From Aequorivita lipolytica (GTDB taxonomy: Bacteria; Bacteroidota; Bacteroidia; Flavobacteriales; Flavobacteriaceae), in the NCBI RefSeq assembly GCF_007997135.1, contig NZ_VORU01000010.1, positions 1 through 64,000 of the forward strand: a stretch of DNA of 64,000 nucleotides, read 5' to 3'. A model generated the notes under the pieces. That model saw only the letters and a list, made by a program, of their open reading frames with translations, did no database searches and was not told the origin of the DNA. The position numbers and the translations under genes were made by a program. The number at the start of each line of letters is the position of its first letter. Positions within the stretch are counted from its first letter, which is position 1. Positions 34,959 to 43,458 of this stretch are shown here, piece by piece.

Positions 34959-35545
34959 TGCTTCGTAAAAAACTTATAAAATTCAATATTATCCTAGCTT
35001 CGGGTTCGCCGCGACGGCAAGCTTTTTTTAAGGAATTGGATATAGATTTTACCATTCAAGTAAAAGAAGTTGAAGAAACTTATTCTCTTGAATTGAAACG
35101 TTCAGAAATAACCGATTACTTATCAAAACTTAAAGCATCTGTTTTTACTGGCTTAAACGAAAACGATATTTTAATTACCAGCGATACAATTGTTTGGAAA
35201 GACGAAAAAGCGCTCGGTAAACCGAAAAATTTTGAAGAAGCCCGGGAGATGCTTCAAAGCTTAAGTGGAGAAATGCACGAAGTAATTACTTCGGTGTGTT
35301 TTACTTCAAAAGCATTTCAAAAAACGGTGAACGATGTTACAAAAGTTTGGTTCAAAAATCTTTCCGAAGAAGAAATTGATTATTATTTGAAAAGCTACAA
35401 GCCTTTTGATAAAGCAGGAAGTTATGGTATTCAGGAATGGATTGGTTATATCGGTATCGAAAAAATTGAGGGCTGCTATTTTAATGTAATGGGATTGCCA
35501 ACGCGACTTGTTTATAAAACGTTAACCGAGATTGCAAACCGTTGA
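34958..35545 (+). CDS. maf: Maf-like nucleoside triphosphate pyrophosphatase
   Basis: A 195-aa protein of the Maf/HAM1-like family, which hydrolyses non-canonical or modified nucleotides (dTTP/UTP or m7GTP types) to monophosphates. The start IILASGSPRRQAFFKEL is the Maf signature; the catalytic Asp lies in ILITSDTIVWKDEKALGKP and the C-terminal AGSYGIQEWIGYIGIEKIEG follows as expected. The subtype that acts on dTTP/UTP is favoured by the Q/E pattern, but this is uncertain. The ATG overlaps the UbiA stop by one base. Confidence 0.9.
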   Translation: MLRKKLIKFNIILASGSPRRQAFFKELDIDFTIQVKEVEETYSLELKRSEITDYLSKLKASVFTGLNENDILITSDTIVWKDEKALGKPKNFEEAREMLQSLSGEMHEVITSVCFTSKAFQKTVNDVTKVWFKNLSEEEIDYYLKSYKPFDKAGSYGIQEWIGYIGIEKIEGCYFNVMGLPTRLVYKTLTEIANR

Positions 35546-35561
35546 ATTTATAGTATTTTTG
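35532..35561 (+). promoter_or_regulatory. Candidate promoter of the lipoprotein gene
   Basis: TTG at 35532-35534, a 19-nt spacer and TATTTTTG at 35554-35561, overlapping the end of maf; ATG follows 17 nt later. Confidence 0.5.
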
Positions 35562-35578
35562 ATCAAAATTCATCAAAA

Positions 35579-36514
35579 ATGAAAGGTTTCAAGCTTTTTG
35601 CGGTATTTATTTTTCTAATAATGCTAATGGGATGCAATTCTTCCGAAGAAAAAAAAAGTATTCTAAATATTTCAACTAAAAAAGAAGACGCTAAAACCGA
35701 AACTCCACGAAACATTTCAAAAGAATTTAAAGATTATTGGTACAACGGCACAGCTGAAATCACTTCGTATAGTTTAATGCAGGAGCGTTACGGTGAAATC
35801 AGAGAAGGAACTGCCGTGAACATTTTTGTTTCCGAAGATTTTATTCCAGACGCACAGGTAAAAGCGAATAGCACTTCTGAACAGAACATTTCAGTGCTCA
35901 AACTGAATCAAATGAAGAATTTCAATACTGGTATTTATCCATATTCTATAATGACCAGCACTTTCAGCCCGATTTCTGAAAAAGACCATCCATTAAAAAT
36001 CACAAATAGCGTGCAGGAATGGTGCGGCCAAGTGTATATGCAACTCAATAATCGAGATGATTTTGAAATAGAAAGTCATTCCTATTTTGAAGGCGAGGCG
36101 GACCAAAAACTCTCTTTGCCCAAAACATATTTGGAAAACGAACTTTGGAATCTTATTCGGATAAACCCCGAAGAATTACCTACCGGTGATGTGATGATTA
36201 TTCCATCATTTGAATATTTACAACTAAGGCATAAAGAAATTAAGGAATACAATGCTTTCGCAAGCTTGAAACAGGGCGATTCCATAACTATTTATACCCT
36301 AAATTATCCAGATTTACAGCGGCAATTAATGATTTTCTTTCACAGTAATTTTCCGTATGAAATTGAAAAGTGGGAAGAAGTGAACGCCGCCAACCATAAT
36401 GACACGCTCCGTTTAAAAACCACTGCCACAAAATTGAAAAGAATAAAAAGCGATTATTGGACTAAAAATGGTAATGAGCACTTAAATCTGCGTGATTCGC
36501 TTCAACTGAAATAA
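35579..36514 (+). CDS. Lipoprotein of unknown function
   Basis: A 311-aa lipoprotein with a hydrophobic leader and lipobox LIMLMGC (Cys at residue 19), followed by a K/E-rich linker (about residues 23-45). The mature part carries FKDYWYNGTAEITSYSL and many aromatic beta-type stretches. I do not recognise the domain; in related genomes the gene follows maf, and is sometimes mislabelled as a Maf protein for that reason. It is 5 nt upstream of the mscS-like gene, so the two are co-transcribed. Confidence 0.75.
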   Translation: MKGFKLFAVFIFLIMLMGCNSSEEKKSILNISTKKEDAKTETPRNISKEFKDYWYNGTAEITSYSLMQERYGEIREGTAVNIFVSEDFIPDAQVKANSTSEQNISVLKLNQMKNFNTGIYPYSIMTSTFSPISEKDHPLKITNSVQEWCGQVYMQLNNRDDFEIESHSYFEGEADQKLSLPKTYLENELWNLIRINPEELPTGDVMIIPSFEYLQLRHKEIKEYNAFASLKQGDSITIYTLNYPDLQRQLMIFFHSNFPYEIEKWEEVNAANHNDTLRLKTTATKLKRIKSDYWTKNGNEHLNLRDSLQLK

Positions 36515-36519
36515 ATAAA

Positions 36520-37080
36520 ATGAATATACAAGCATACTCCTTACAACTAATTGAATCTGTAGCACTAATAATAGTACTGCTACTTTTAAGAATGATACTA
36601 AGAAAAGCCGTACGCAACTATGCCAAAAAAATAGAAAGACTGGAGCACCGCACGGGATTGATTATGAAACACGTGGATTTTGCAGTCTTCTTTTTGATGG
36701 TCGTAGGCTTTATATTTATTTGGGGGGTGGATTTTAGAAATTTGGGACTTGTAATGTCATCCATTTTTGCGGTAATAGGTATAGCATTTTTTGCGCAATG
36801 GTCTATCCTTAGTAATATTACTAGCGGTATTATAATGTTTTTTACATTTCCATACAAAATAGGCGATTATATAAAAATCCACGATAAAGAAATGCCCTGC
36901 GAAGGAATAATTGAAGACATTAAAACCTTTCATATTATTCTTCACACTAAAGGCAATGAAATTGTTACCTACCCAAACAGTATGATGCTTCAAAAAGGGG
37001 TGAGCATCATTAAGGCTGAAGAATTTTACGAACAACAGCAAGAGCTTGACAAAAATAAGGAAGAGTTGCCACACGATTAA
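36520..37080 (+). CDS. Short MscS-type mechanosensitive channel
   Basis: A 186-aa inner-membrane protein with three TM helices (about residues 10-25, 50-70 and 75-110) and the MscS beta-domain (FTFPYKIGDYIKIHDKEMPC EGIIEDI split at residue 130). It is shorter than E. coli MscS (286 aa): the C-terminal alpha/beta portal domain is missing and the tail is charged (ELDKNKEELPHD). Such short forms are common in Bacteroidota and may be osmotic channels or have other functions. Confidence 0.8.
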   Translation: MNIQAYSLQLIESVALIIVLLLLRMILRKAVRNYAKKIERLEHRTGLIMKHVDFAVFFLMVVGFIFIWGVDFRNLGLVMSSIFAVIGIAFFAQWSILSNITSGIIMFFTFPYKIGDYIKIHDKEMPCEGIIEDIKTFHIILHTKGNEIVTYPNSMMLQKGVSIIKAEEFYEQQQELDKNKEELPHD

Positions 37081-37135
37081 TTTTTTTCATTTAAGTATCT
37101 TTGAAGAGTTTCGAATAAATCAGCACTTAAATTTT

Positions 37136-39628
37136 ATGCATAAATCGTTTTTTTTCCGACTTCTATTTTTATTTTTTACGATTGTCTCCATAGCACAAAC
37201 TCCCAAAAAACCCGCTGCTTCCGAAATATACCACGACCTCCAAAAACTCAATTTTGTTGGGTCTGCGCTTTATATTGCGGCACATCCCGATGATGAAAAT
37301 ACGCGGTTAATTTCGTATTTGGTGAATGATGTTCACGCAAATACAGCCTATCTTTCCATTACTCGGGGAGATGGCGGACAGAATCTGGTTGGTCCTGAAT
37401 TGCGCGAACTTTTGGGCGTAATCCGCACACAAGAACTTGTGGCAGCACGTAAAACCGATGGTGGACAACAATTCTTTACCCGTGCCAATGATTTTGGCTA
37501 CAGCAAAAATCCAGATGAAACTTTCGAGTTTTGGACCAAGGACGATGTACTGAGCGATGTGGTTATGACAATCCGAAAGTTCAAACCAGATATTATAGTG
37601 AACCGTTTTGACCATCGTAGTCCAGGTAGCACACACGGCCATCACACTGCTTCGGCTATGCTAAGCTTGGAGGCTTTTGATGTTGTGGACAATGCTTCAA
37701 AATTTCCAAAATCTGCTGCCAAATACGGCGTTTGGAAGCCGCAACGCTTATTTTTCAACACCTCGTGGTGGTTTTATGGTAGCCAAGAAAAGTTTGACAA
37801 TGCAGATAAGACACGGTTAGTTTCTGTCGAAACTGGAAGCTACATTCCTTCTCTCGGACTTTCAAATGGTGAAATTGCTTCACTTAGCCGAAGTATGCAC
37901 AAATCGCAAGGATTCGGAAGCACGGGTTCGCGCGGAACCGAAACTGAATACTTGGAAATTTTAAAAGGAAGCAAACCTTCAGAAAACAATCTTTTTGACG
38001 GAATCAACACGAACTGGTCCAGACTTGAAGGCGGAAATGAAATCGGAGCTATTTTAAATCCGTTGGAAAATAATTTCAACTTTAAAAACCCTTCGAAAGT
38101 GCTTCCGCAGTTGTTAAAAGCCTACCCGCTGATTTTAAATTTGAAAGATAAACATTGGCGAAATATCAAACTCGAACAATTAAAACAACTTATTTTGGAT
38201 TGCGGCGGTATTTTTATTGAAGCTGCTTCCAAAGCAAATTCTGTTAATCCAAATGAAAATTTCAAAGTAAACATTGAAGCTATTAATCGCGGTAAAAGCG
38301 AAATTATTTTGAAATCCTTAAAAAATTCTGAAGGAAAAATTCTTTGGAATTCATCTGAAACCCTTCCTTTTAACCTCAAAAAATCCATTGAAATCAATCT
38401 TGACGCTGGAAATAGTAATCCACCCTACTCTTCGCCCTATTGGCTAAACGAAAAAGGCACGGAAGGAATGTACGCTGCTCCCGAAGAATTGATTGGTCTC
38501 CCCGAAACCCCGCCGCTGGAGCAATTGGTTTTTGAGTTGCAATTTGCAAATGTCACGATTCCATTTACAAAAAATATAATTTACAAATTTAACGATCCTG
38601 TAAAAGGTGAAGTATATCGTCCGTTAGAAGTATTACCTGAAGTTACAGCTTCCATTCCAGAGAAAGTTTTAATTTTTGCTAGCGATGAAGCCGAAAATGT
38701 TTCGGTAGTTGTGCGTGCGGGAAAAGACAATATTTCCGGAAGTGTAAGTTTGCAACATCCCGAAGGTTGGAAAGTGGAACCTGCGCAACAAGCATTTCAA
38801 CTTGAAAGAAACGGTGAGACAAAAACATTCAATTTTACAGTAATTCCGCCAAAAGGCCAAAGCGAAGGTTATTTAAAAACCGCTGTAAGCGCTGGTGGTA
38901 AAATATATAACAAAGAATTGGTAACCATTGATTACGAACATATTCCATATCAAAGCGTTTTATTGCCGTCGGAAGCGAAAGTTGCAAAAATTGATATTCA
39001 GAAAAAAGGTCAGAATATAGGTTACATAAACGGTGCAGGCGATGCCATTCCTGAAAGTTTGAAGCAGATTGGGTATTCCGTTTCTACAATTGATCCTTCA
39101 AATATTTCAGAAGGGAGTCTTCAAAAATTTGATGCCATAGTGATTGGAATCAGAGCTTACAACACTGTTCCTGAACTTGCTTTTGTTCAACCAATTCTAA
39201 ATAAATATGTTGAAAACGGCGGGACTATGATTGTACAGTACAATACCAGCCGAGGTTTGGTTACTGAAAATATTGCACCGTACAATCTAAAACTTTCGCG
39301 CGATCGTGTTACCGATGAATTTTCAGAAGTAAAGATACTTTCGCCTGAAAATCCCCTGTTAAATACTCCAAACAAAATTACCCAAAAGGATTTTGAAGGG
39401 TGGGTTCAGGAACGCGGATTGTATTTCCCTGATGAATGGGCGAAAGAGTTTACTCCCATTCTTGGAATGAATGACAAAGGCGAAGACCAAACAAAAGGTT
39501 CGCTTCTTGTGGCCAAATACGGAAAAGGGTATTATATTTATACAGGGTTGAGCTTTTTCCGTGAACTTCCAGCTGGTGTTCCCGGAGCTTACAGATTGTT
39601 TGCGAATATGCTTTCTATTGGGAAATAA
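37136..39628 (+). CDS. PIG-L family deacetylase, secreted, long form
   Basis: An 830-aa exported protein; the ATG at 37136 gives a proper signal peptide (MHKSFFFRLLFLFFTIVSIA-Q), while a longer frame from 37046 would remove it. The N-terminal PIG-L/LmbE-like domain shows the zinc motif AHPDDEN and the second metal His in GSTHGHHTAS. The C-terminal 500 residues are beta-rich, with a likely NEW3-type domain (VSLQHPEGWKVEPAQQAF) and a ThuA/class I amidotransferase-like end (FDAIVIGIRAYNTVPEL). PIG-L enzymes remove N-acetyl groups from sugars; the substrate here may be a glycan or a GlcNAc conjugate. A -7 box TATCTTTG lies at 37096-37103. Confidence 0.87.
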   Translation: MHKSFFFRLLFLFFTIVSIAQTPKKPAASEIYHDLQKLNFVGSALYIAAHPDDENTRLISYLVNDVHANTAYLSITRGDGGQNLVGPELRELLGVIRTQELVAARKTDGGQQFFTRANDFGYSKNPDETFEFWTKDDVLSDVVMTIRKFKPDIIVNRFDHRSPGSTHGHHTASAMLSLEAFDVVDNASKFPKSAAKYGVWKPQRLFFNTSWWFYGSQEKFDNADKTRLVSVETGSYIPSLGLSNGEIASLSRSMHKSQGFGSTGSRGTETEYLEILKGSKPSENNLFDGINTNWSRLEGGNEIGAILNPLENNFNFKNPSKVLPQLLKAYPLILNLKDKHWRNIKLEQLKQLILDCGGIFIEAASKANSVNPNENFKVNIEAINRGKSEIILKSLKNSEGKILWNSSETLPFNLKKSIEINLDAGNSNPPYSSPYWLNEKGTEGMYAAPEELIGLPETPPLEQLVFELQFANVTIPFTKNIIYKFNDPVKGEVYRPLEVLPEVTASIPEKVLIFASDEAENVSVVVRAGKDNISGSVSLQHPEGWKVEPAQQAFQLERNGETKTFNFTVIPPKGQSEGYLKTAVSAGGKIYNKELVTIDYEHIPYQSVLLPSEAKVAKIDIQKKGQNIGYINGAGDAIPESLKQIGYSVSTIDPSNISEGSLQKFDAIVIGIRAYNTVPELAFVQPILNKYVENGGTMIVQYNTSRGLVTENIAPYNLKLSRDRVTDEFSEVKILSPENPLLNTPNKITQKDFEGWVQERGLYFPDEWAKEFTPILGMNDKGEDQTKGSLLVAKYGKGYYIYTGLSFFRELPAGVPGAYRLFANMLSIGK

Positions 39629-39689
39629 GTAAATAAACTGATTGGATTTTACTGGATTTTCGTATTTTTAAATATTAATTGAGAATATT

Positions 39690-39917
39690 ATGGAAACCCT
39701 AAACATAACAATTTTGAATCCTAAGGCAAAAAAATTATTGAAAGATTTAGCTGACAGGAATTTTATTGAAATTAAAGACGACGGATCAAAAGAGCTTAAA
39801 AAATTGTTAGATAAAATTCGCAATAATTCACAGGAAGAAATTTCTATGGAAGAAATAACCAAAGAAGTTGAAATAGTGCGTAAAGCCCGTTATGAAAAAG
39901 AAAAAAGTAGTAATTGA
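39690..39917 (+). CDS. Antitoxin-like small protein
   Basis: A 75-aa acidic/basic helical protein (METLNITILNPKAKKLLKDL at the N-terminus; EEITKEVEIVRKARYEKEKS near the end). The build (short beta start, long charged C-terminal helix) and the overlapping PIN gene are typical of type II antitoxins paired with PIN toxins, where the C-terminal helix blocks the nuclease. The stop (39917) lies 26 nt beyond the toxin ATG (39892). The frame is intact although the toxin is broken. Confidence 0.75.
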   Translation: METLNITILNPKAKKLLKDLADRNFIEIKDDGSKELKKLLDKIRNNSQEEISMEEITKEVEIVRKARYEKEKSSN

Positions 39918-40308
39918 TACAAACCTTTGGATTAGTTTTCTTATCTCAAAAAATTCTTTTGTAATTGAATATCTGCTTTTATCAAATAAAATTGAAGTTT
40001 TGTTTTCTAATAGTTTATTAGAAGAATTTATAACTGTTTCATAGAGAGAAAAATTTCGGAACTACTTCCCCACTGATGATATTTCAAACTTATCTCATCT
40101 TCTTAATAAACATTCAAAATTCATAAAAGTTACTTCAAATATCCAGTTATGTAGAGATAAAAAAGATAATTTTTTATTGAACTTAGCTGTAGATGGGAAA
40201 GCCGATTATTTAATAACAGGTGACAAAGACTTGCTAATTCTCAAAACAACAGTAAAAACCAAAATCATTACTTATTCAGAATTTGTAATTGAAATAGAAA
40301 AAGCATAA
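39892..40308 (+). pseudogene. PIN-domain toxin gene with an internal stop
   Basis: The frame from ATG 39892 codes for a PIN-type endoribonuclease of the putative-toxin family: VVIDTNLWISFL (catalytic D9), SLLEEF (E44/45), and then RDKKDNFLLNLAVDGKADYL and ITGDKDLL with the second acidic cluster. Codon 51 is TAG (40042-40044), after ...EEFITVS; sequence after it continues in the same frame to TAA at 40306-40308, as a 138-codon gene would. So the toxin has been inactivated by a single codon, probably from an AAG or similar. The antitoxin gene upstream is whole. Confidence 0.88.
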
Positions 40309-40419
40309 ATGGAAAACCAACCTCAAAAATTCACTTGGAAATGGAGCTATACTATAGTGCTTCTGGTAAATGCTGTTTACATCTATCTGTTTTATTTATT
40401 AATGCAAAACTTCGCCTAA
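40309..40419 (+). CDS. 36-aa single-TM protein coupled to the symporter
   Basis: ATG at 40309 gives MENQPQKFTWKWSYTIVLLV then NAVYIYLFYLLMQNFA; the stop TAA (40417-40419) directly abuts the symporter's ATG at 40420. It has one TM helix (about residues 14-33) and a Trp/Lys-rich N-terminus. The abutting start is strong evidence of translational coupling and thus of a real small subunit or leader. Small partner proteins of other solute:sodium symporters are known, but I do not recognise this one. Confidence 0.65.
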   Translation: MENQPQKFTWKWSYTIVLLVNAVYIYLFYLLMQNFA

Positions 40420-42120
40420 ATGCAGCAGATTGACTGGATAGTTTTAATTGGAACGCTTCTTTTTATAGTGCTTTATGGCACCTGGAAATCGCGCCAACAA
40501 CAAGATGTAGGCGATTATCTAAAAGGCGGTAACACGGCACACTGGTGGACCATTGGATTAAGTGTTATGGCTACACAAGCCAGCGCTATTACATTTTTAT
40601 CAACCCCAGGACAGGCTTTTCACGATGGAATGGGCTTTGTGCAGTTCTATTTTGGATTGCCTATTGCAATGGTAATAATCTGCTTGGTTTTTATTCCTAT
40701 TTACCACAAGCTGAATGTTTACACCGCCTACGAATACCTAGAAACTCGTTTCGATAAAAAGACACGAACACTGACTGCTATTTTATTTTTAATCCAACGC
40801 GGGTTGGCCTGCGGAATCACAATTTTTGCACCGTCCATAATCCTTTCTGCAGTACTTGGTTGGAATTTAATTTATTTGAATATAATCATTGGCGTCCTCG
40901 TAATTATTTACACCGTAAGTGGTGGAACCAAGGCTGTAAGCGTTACCCAAAAGCAACAAATGGCGGTTATTTTCTTCGGAATGATGATCGCTTTTCTTTT
41001 AATCCTTAATTATCTGCCGCTTGATATTTCATTTTCCAAAGCGCTTGAAATTGCTGGAGCGAATGGTAAAATGGATATACTTGATTTTTCTTTCAACTTC
41101 GATAACCGTTACACTTTTTGGAGCGGAATAATAGGTGGAACCTTTTTAGCACTTTCCTACTTCGGAACAGATCAAAGCCAAGTGCAGCGCTATCTTTCCG
41201 GAAGAACGGTGAAGCAAAGCCAAATGGGTTTAATAATGAATGGTTTGCTGAAAGTACCGATGCAGTTTTTTATTTTATTGGTGGGAATAATGGTTTTTGT
41301 TTTTTATCAATTCAACAGTTCACCACTACACTTTAATCCTGCTGCTGTAAAGGATGTAAAGAAATCTGAATACGCCGGTGAATACAAAGCTTTGGAAGTT
41401 AAAAAAGAAGCTGTTGACAAGGAGTTGGCCGCATCTCAGATTAGCTACTCAAAAGCAGAAACAGCATTGGAAAAACAAAACTATGCCCAAGAAATAAAGG
41501 CGCTGAACAATCAAGAAAATCTGCTGAGGGACCAATCTGTAGCCGTAATCAAAAAAGCAAATCCAAATGCTGAAACCAACGATAAGGATTACGTTTTTAT
41601 ACATTTCATTTTAACCAACCTCCCACGAGGATTAATTGGGCTTCTCTTGGCGGTAATTTTAAGCGCTGCAATGTCTTCCACAGCTTCAGAACTTAACGCT
41701 TTAGGCAGCACAACCACTATCGATTTATACAAGAGAAACGTACCTGGAAAACGTGAAAAGCATTACGTTGCGGCGTCTCGGGGATTCACACTTTTGTGGG
41801 GAATTATTGCAATTGTGGTGGCGTGTACGGCAAATTTATTCGATAACCTTATTCAGTTAGTGAATATTATTGGCTCTATCTTCTACGGAAATGTTCTTGG
41901 GATTTTCCTACTTGCGTTTTTTATAAAATACGTACACAGTAAAGCGGTTTTTATAGCAGCTTTAATTACCCAAGTTATCATTATCTATTTTTGGTACATA
42001 GATCTGATGCCTTATTTATGGCTCAATTTGGTGGGTTGTGCCTTGGTCATGGGAATTGCGGTGCTACTTCAAGTTTTATTGCCGAGGAATGGTGATCCCG
42101 AATTAATTGTTTCAGAATAA
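40420..42120 (+). CDS. Sodium:solute symporter (SSS family)
   Basis: A 566-aa sodium-coupled transporter with about thirteen TM helices. Early signature regions are YGTWKSRQQQDVGDYLKGGN and SVMATQASAITFLSTPGQAF; the middle has SYFGTDQSQVQRYLSGR; the late part has LSAAMSSTASELNALGSTTT. An unusual hydrophilic insert at about residues 300-390 (many K/E/A, e.g. KKEAVDKELAASQISYSK) looks like a coiled-coil hairpin facing one membrane side. Substrate unknown (a sugar or organic acid is likely). The 36-aa protein is encoded immediately upstream. Confidence 0.9.
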   Translation: MQQIDWIVLIGTLLFIVLYGTWKSRQQQDVGDYLKGGNTAHWWTIGLSVMATQASAITFLSTPGQAFHDGMGFVQFYFGLPIAMVIICLVFIPIYHKLNVYTAYEYLETRFDKKTRTLTAILFLIQRGLACGITIFAPSIILSAVLGWNLIYLNIIIGVLVIIYTVSGGTKAVSVTQKQQMAVIFFGMMIAFLLILNYLPLDISFSKALEIAGANGKMDILDFSFNFDNRYTFWSGIIGGTFLALSYFGTDQSQVQRYLSGRTVKQSQMGLIMNGLLKVPMQFFILLVGIMVFVFYQFNSSPLHFNPAAVKDVKKSEYAGEYKALEVKKEAVDKELAASQISYSKAETALEKQNYAQEIKALNNQENLLRDQSVAVIKKANPNAETNDKDYVFIHFILTNLPRGLIGLLLAVILSAAMSSTASELNALGSTTTIDLYKRNVPGKREKHYVAASRGFTLLWGIIAIVVACTANLFDNLIQLVNIIGSIFYGNVLGIFLLAFFIKYVHSKAVFIAALITQVIIIYFWYIDLMPYLWLNLVGCALVMGIAVLLQVLLPRNGDPELIVSE

Positions 42121-42134
42121 TTAAAAAAAACTGA

Positions 42135-42180
42135 CCACGAATACACGAATATTTTTTTATAATTATTCTTGTTTTCGTGG
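42135..42180. repeat. CCACGAAT-type inverted repeat, copy 3
   Basis: CCACGAATACACGAAT (42135-42150) faces ATTCTTGTTTTCGTGG (42165-42180), the right arm with two changes. It lies between the convergent symporter and BNR genes, so a terminator role is likely. Confidence 0.75.
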
Positions 42181-42187
42181 CAAAAAA

Positions 42188-43231
42188 TCACTTTGTAAAA
42201 ACCAATTTCGAAATTCTATTGTTTCCCGAAGCAAAGGCTACACTATCATTCACAAACTCAATAGCAAAAAAACCTTCTTTTGAAAGTTCTTTCCAGTTTT
42301 TACCGCCATCGCCACTAAAGGAAATTCCGGGAGATCCAACGGCTACAATCCCCTGCCCTTCTGTTCCGGGAACATATTTCACAGATGAGCGATAACCCGG
42401 TTCTTTGCCATTTGCAATCAATTTCCAGGTCTTACCGCCGTTTTTGGTAATTGCTTTGTTTCCTTCATTAAATGGTTTGTCTTCCCAGTCTCCGCCGAAA
42501 ATAATTCCATTGTTTTCATCCAAAAAATCAATACTGAAAATACCTGTCATTGCTTTTCCTTGAACGATTGGTGTATCAAAAACCGCCCACGTTTTGCCTT
42601 TATCTGCAGTGTGCATTACGCGCGATTTTTTTCCGCCGGTTGCAACCCAAGCATTATCCCCAAAAATTGCAATGTTGCTGTTACTTGCCGCAAAAGCTGC
42701 TTCGCCCTTTTCAACTTTCGGAAGATTTTTGCAAGAAAGCTTCTCCCAAGTATTGCCGCCATCTCTTGTAATTATTACAGACATACAGTTTTTAGTGGGG
42801 TCGCCAATGGCAATGCCTTCGTTATCGTTCCAAAATTTCATGGAATCATAAAAAACATTTTCGTCTTTTTCATTATAAACTTCTTCAATATTTGTGGCTT
42901 CCGCACCATTAAAACCTATTTTATAAAGCACTGCCGGGTTTGCTACACTTAAAACAAAAACTGCTTCTTTTGTAACTGCTATAGAACGAAAATGAAGCAG
43001 CGAATCTTCATATTTAATAACTGCAAGTTTAGGTGTGTCACCATCAATTAAACCAACTTTTCCTTTATCTGCTGCAAACCAAACCCTGTTTTCATCCAGA
43101 GGTTGAATGGCACGTATACTTAAACTATCAATAAAAACGGGAGTGATTTTAACTGAGTTGAATTCAATTTCAGTTTTGTCTTCGCAAGAAATAAGGGTTA
43201 TTGCTGCAAGTAGAATTATGAAGAAACGCAT
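42188..43231 (-). CDS. BNR-repeat / YCF48-like exported protein
   Basis: A 347-aa beta-propeller-type lipoprotein or secreted protein; the leader MRFFIILLAAITLISCEDK has a lipobox-like ITLISC. Repeated Asp-box motifs (ITRDGGNTWEKL, HTADKGKTWAVF, ITKNGGKTWKLI, SGDGGKNWKEL) define BNR blades. The YCF48/Hcf136 and oxidoreductase labels used for such proteins say little about function. It is divergent from the RsmB gene with a 227-nt spacer that carries a dispersed repeat. Confidence 0.82.
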   Translation of the reverse strand: MRFFIILLAAITLISCEDKTEIEFNSVKITPVFIDSLSIRAIQPLDENRVWFAADKGKVGLIDGDTPKLAVIKYEDSLLHFRSIAVTKEAVFVLSVANPAVLYKIGFNGAEATNIEEVYNEKDENVFYDSMKFWNDNEGIAIGDPTKNCMSVIITRDGGNTWEKLSCKNLPKVEKGEAAFAASNSNIAIFGDNAWVATGGKKSRVMHTADKGKTWAVFDTPIVQGKAMTGIFSIDFLDENNGIIFGGDWEDKPFNEGNKAITKNGGKTWKLIANGKEPGYRSSVKYVPGTEGQGIVAVGSPGISFSGDGGKNWKELSKEGFFAIEFVNDSVAFASGNNRISKLVFTK

Positions 43232-43387
43232 TGTTTAGATTTTTGCCAAAAGTAACCATTAGTTTAAATTTAAAAGAAAAAATTTCAAATTACAGACTCT
43301 AAAGTCTAAAATCTAAAATCTTACATCTAAAATTATGATACCTTTGCAACCGCAAAAGTTTTCAAACAATCTGAAAACTAAAAGTTA

Positions 43388-43435
43388 GCCACGAATACAC
43401 GAATAATTTTACACTATAATTGGTGAATTCGCGGC
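43388..43435. repeat. CCACGAAT-type inverted repeat, copy 4
   Basis: GCCACGAATACACGAAT (43388-43404) faces ATTGGTGAATTCGCGGC (43419-43435). Unlike the other copies it lies between divergent genes, downstream of a -7 box TACCTTTG (43339-43346) and just before the rsmB start, so it would be in that gene's leader. Confidence 0.7.
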
Positions 43436-43458
43436 AAAAACCAGAACACTTTTTAAAA

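Noticed and set aside
43291-43335. Regulatory repeat of CTAAAATCT words before rsmB
   Set aside because: Simple AT-rich near-repeats without symmetry; similar words occur elsewhere in the window, and I cannot assign a role.
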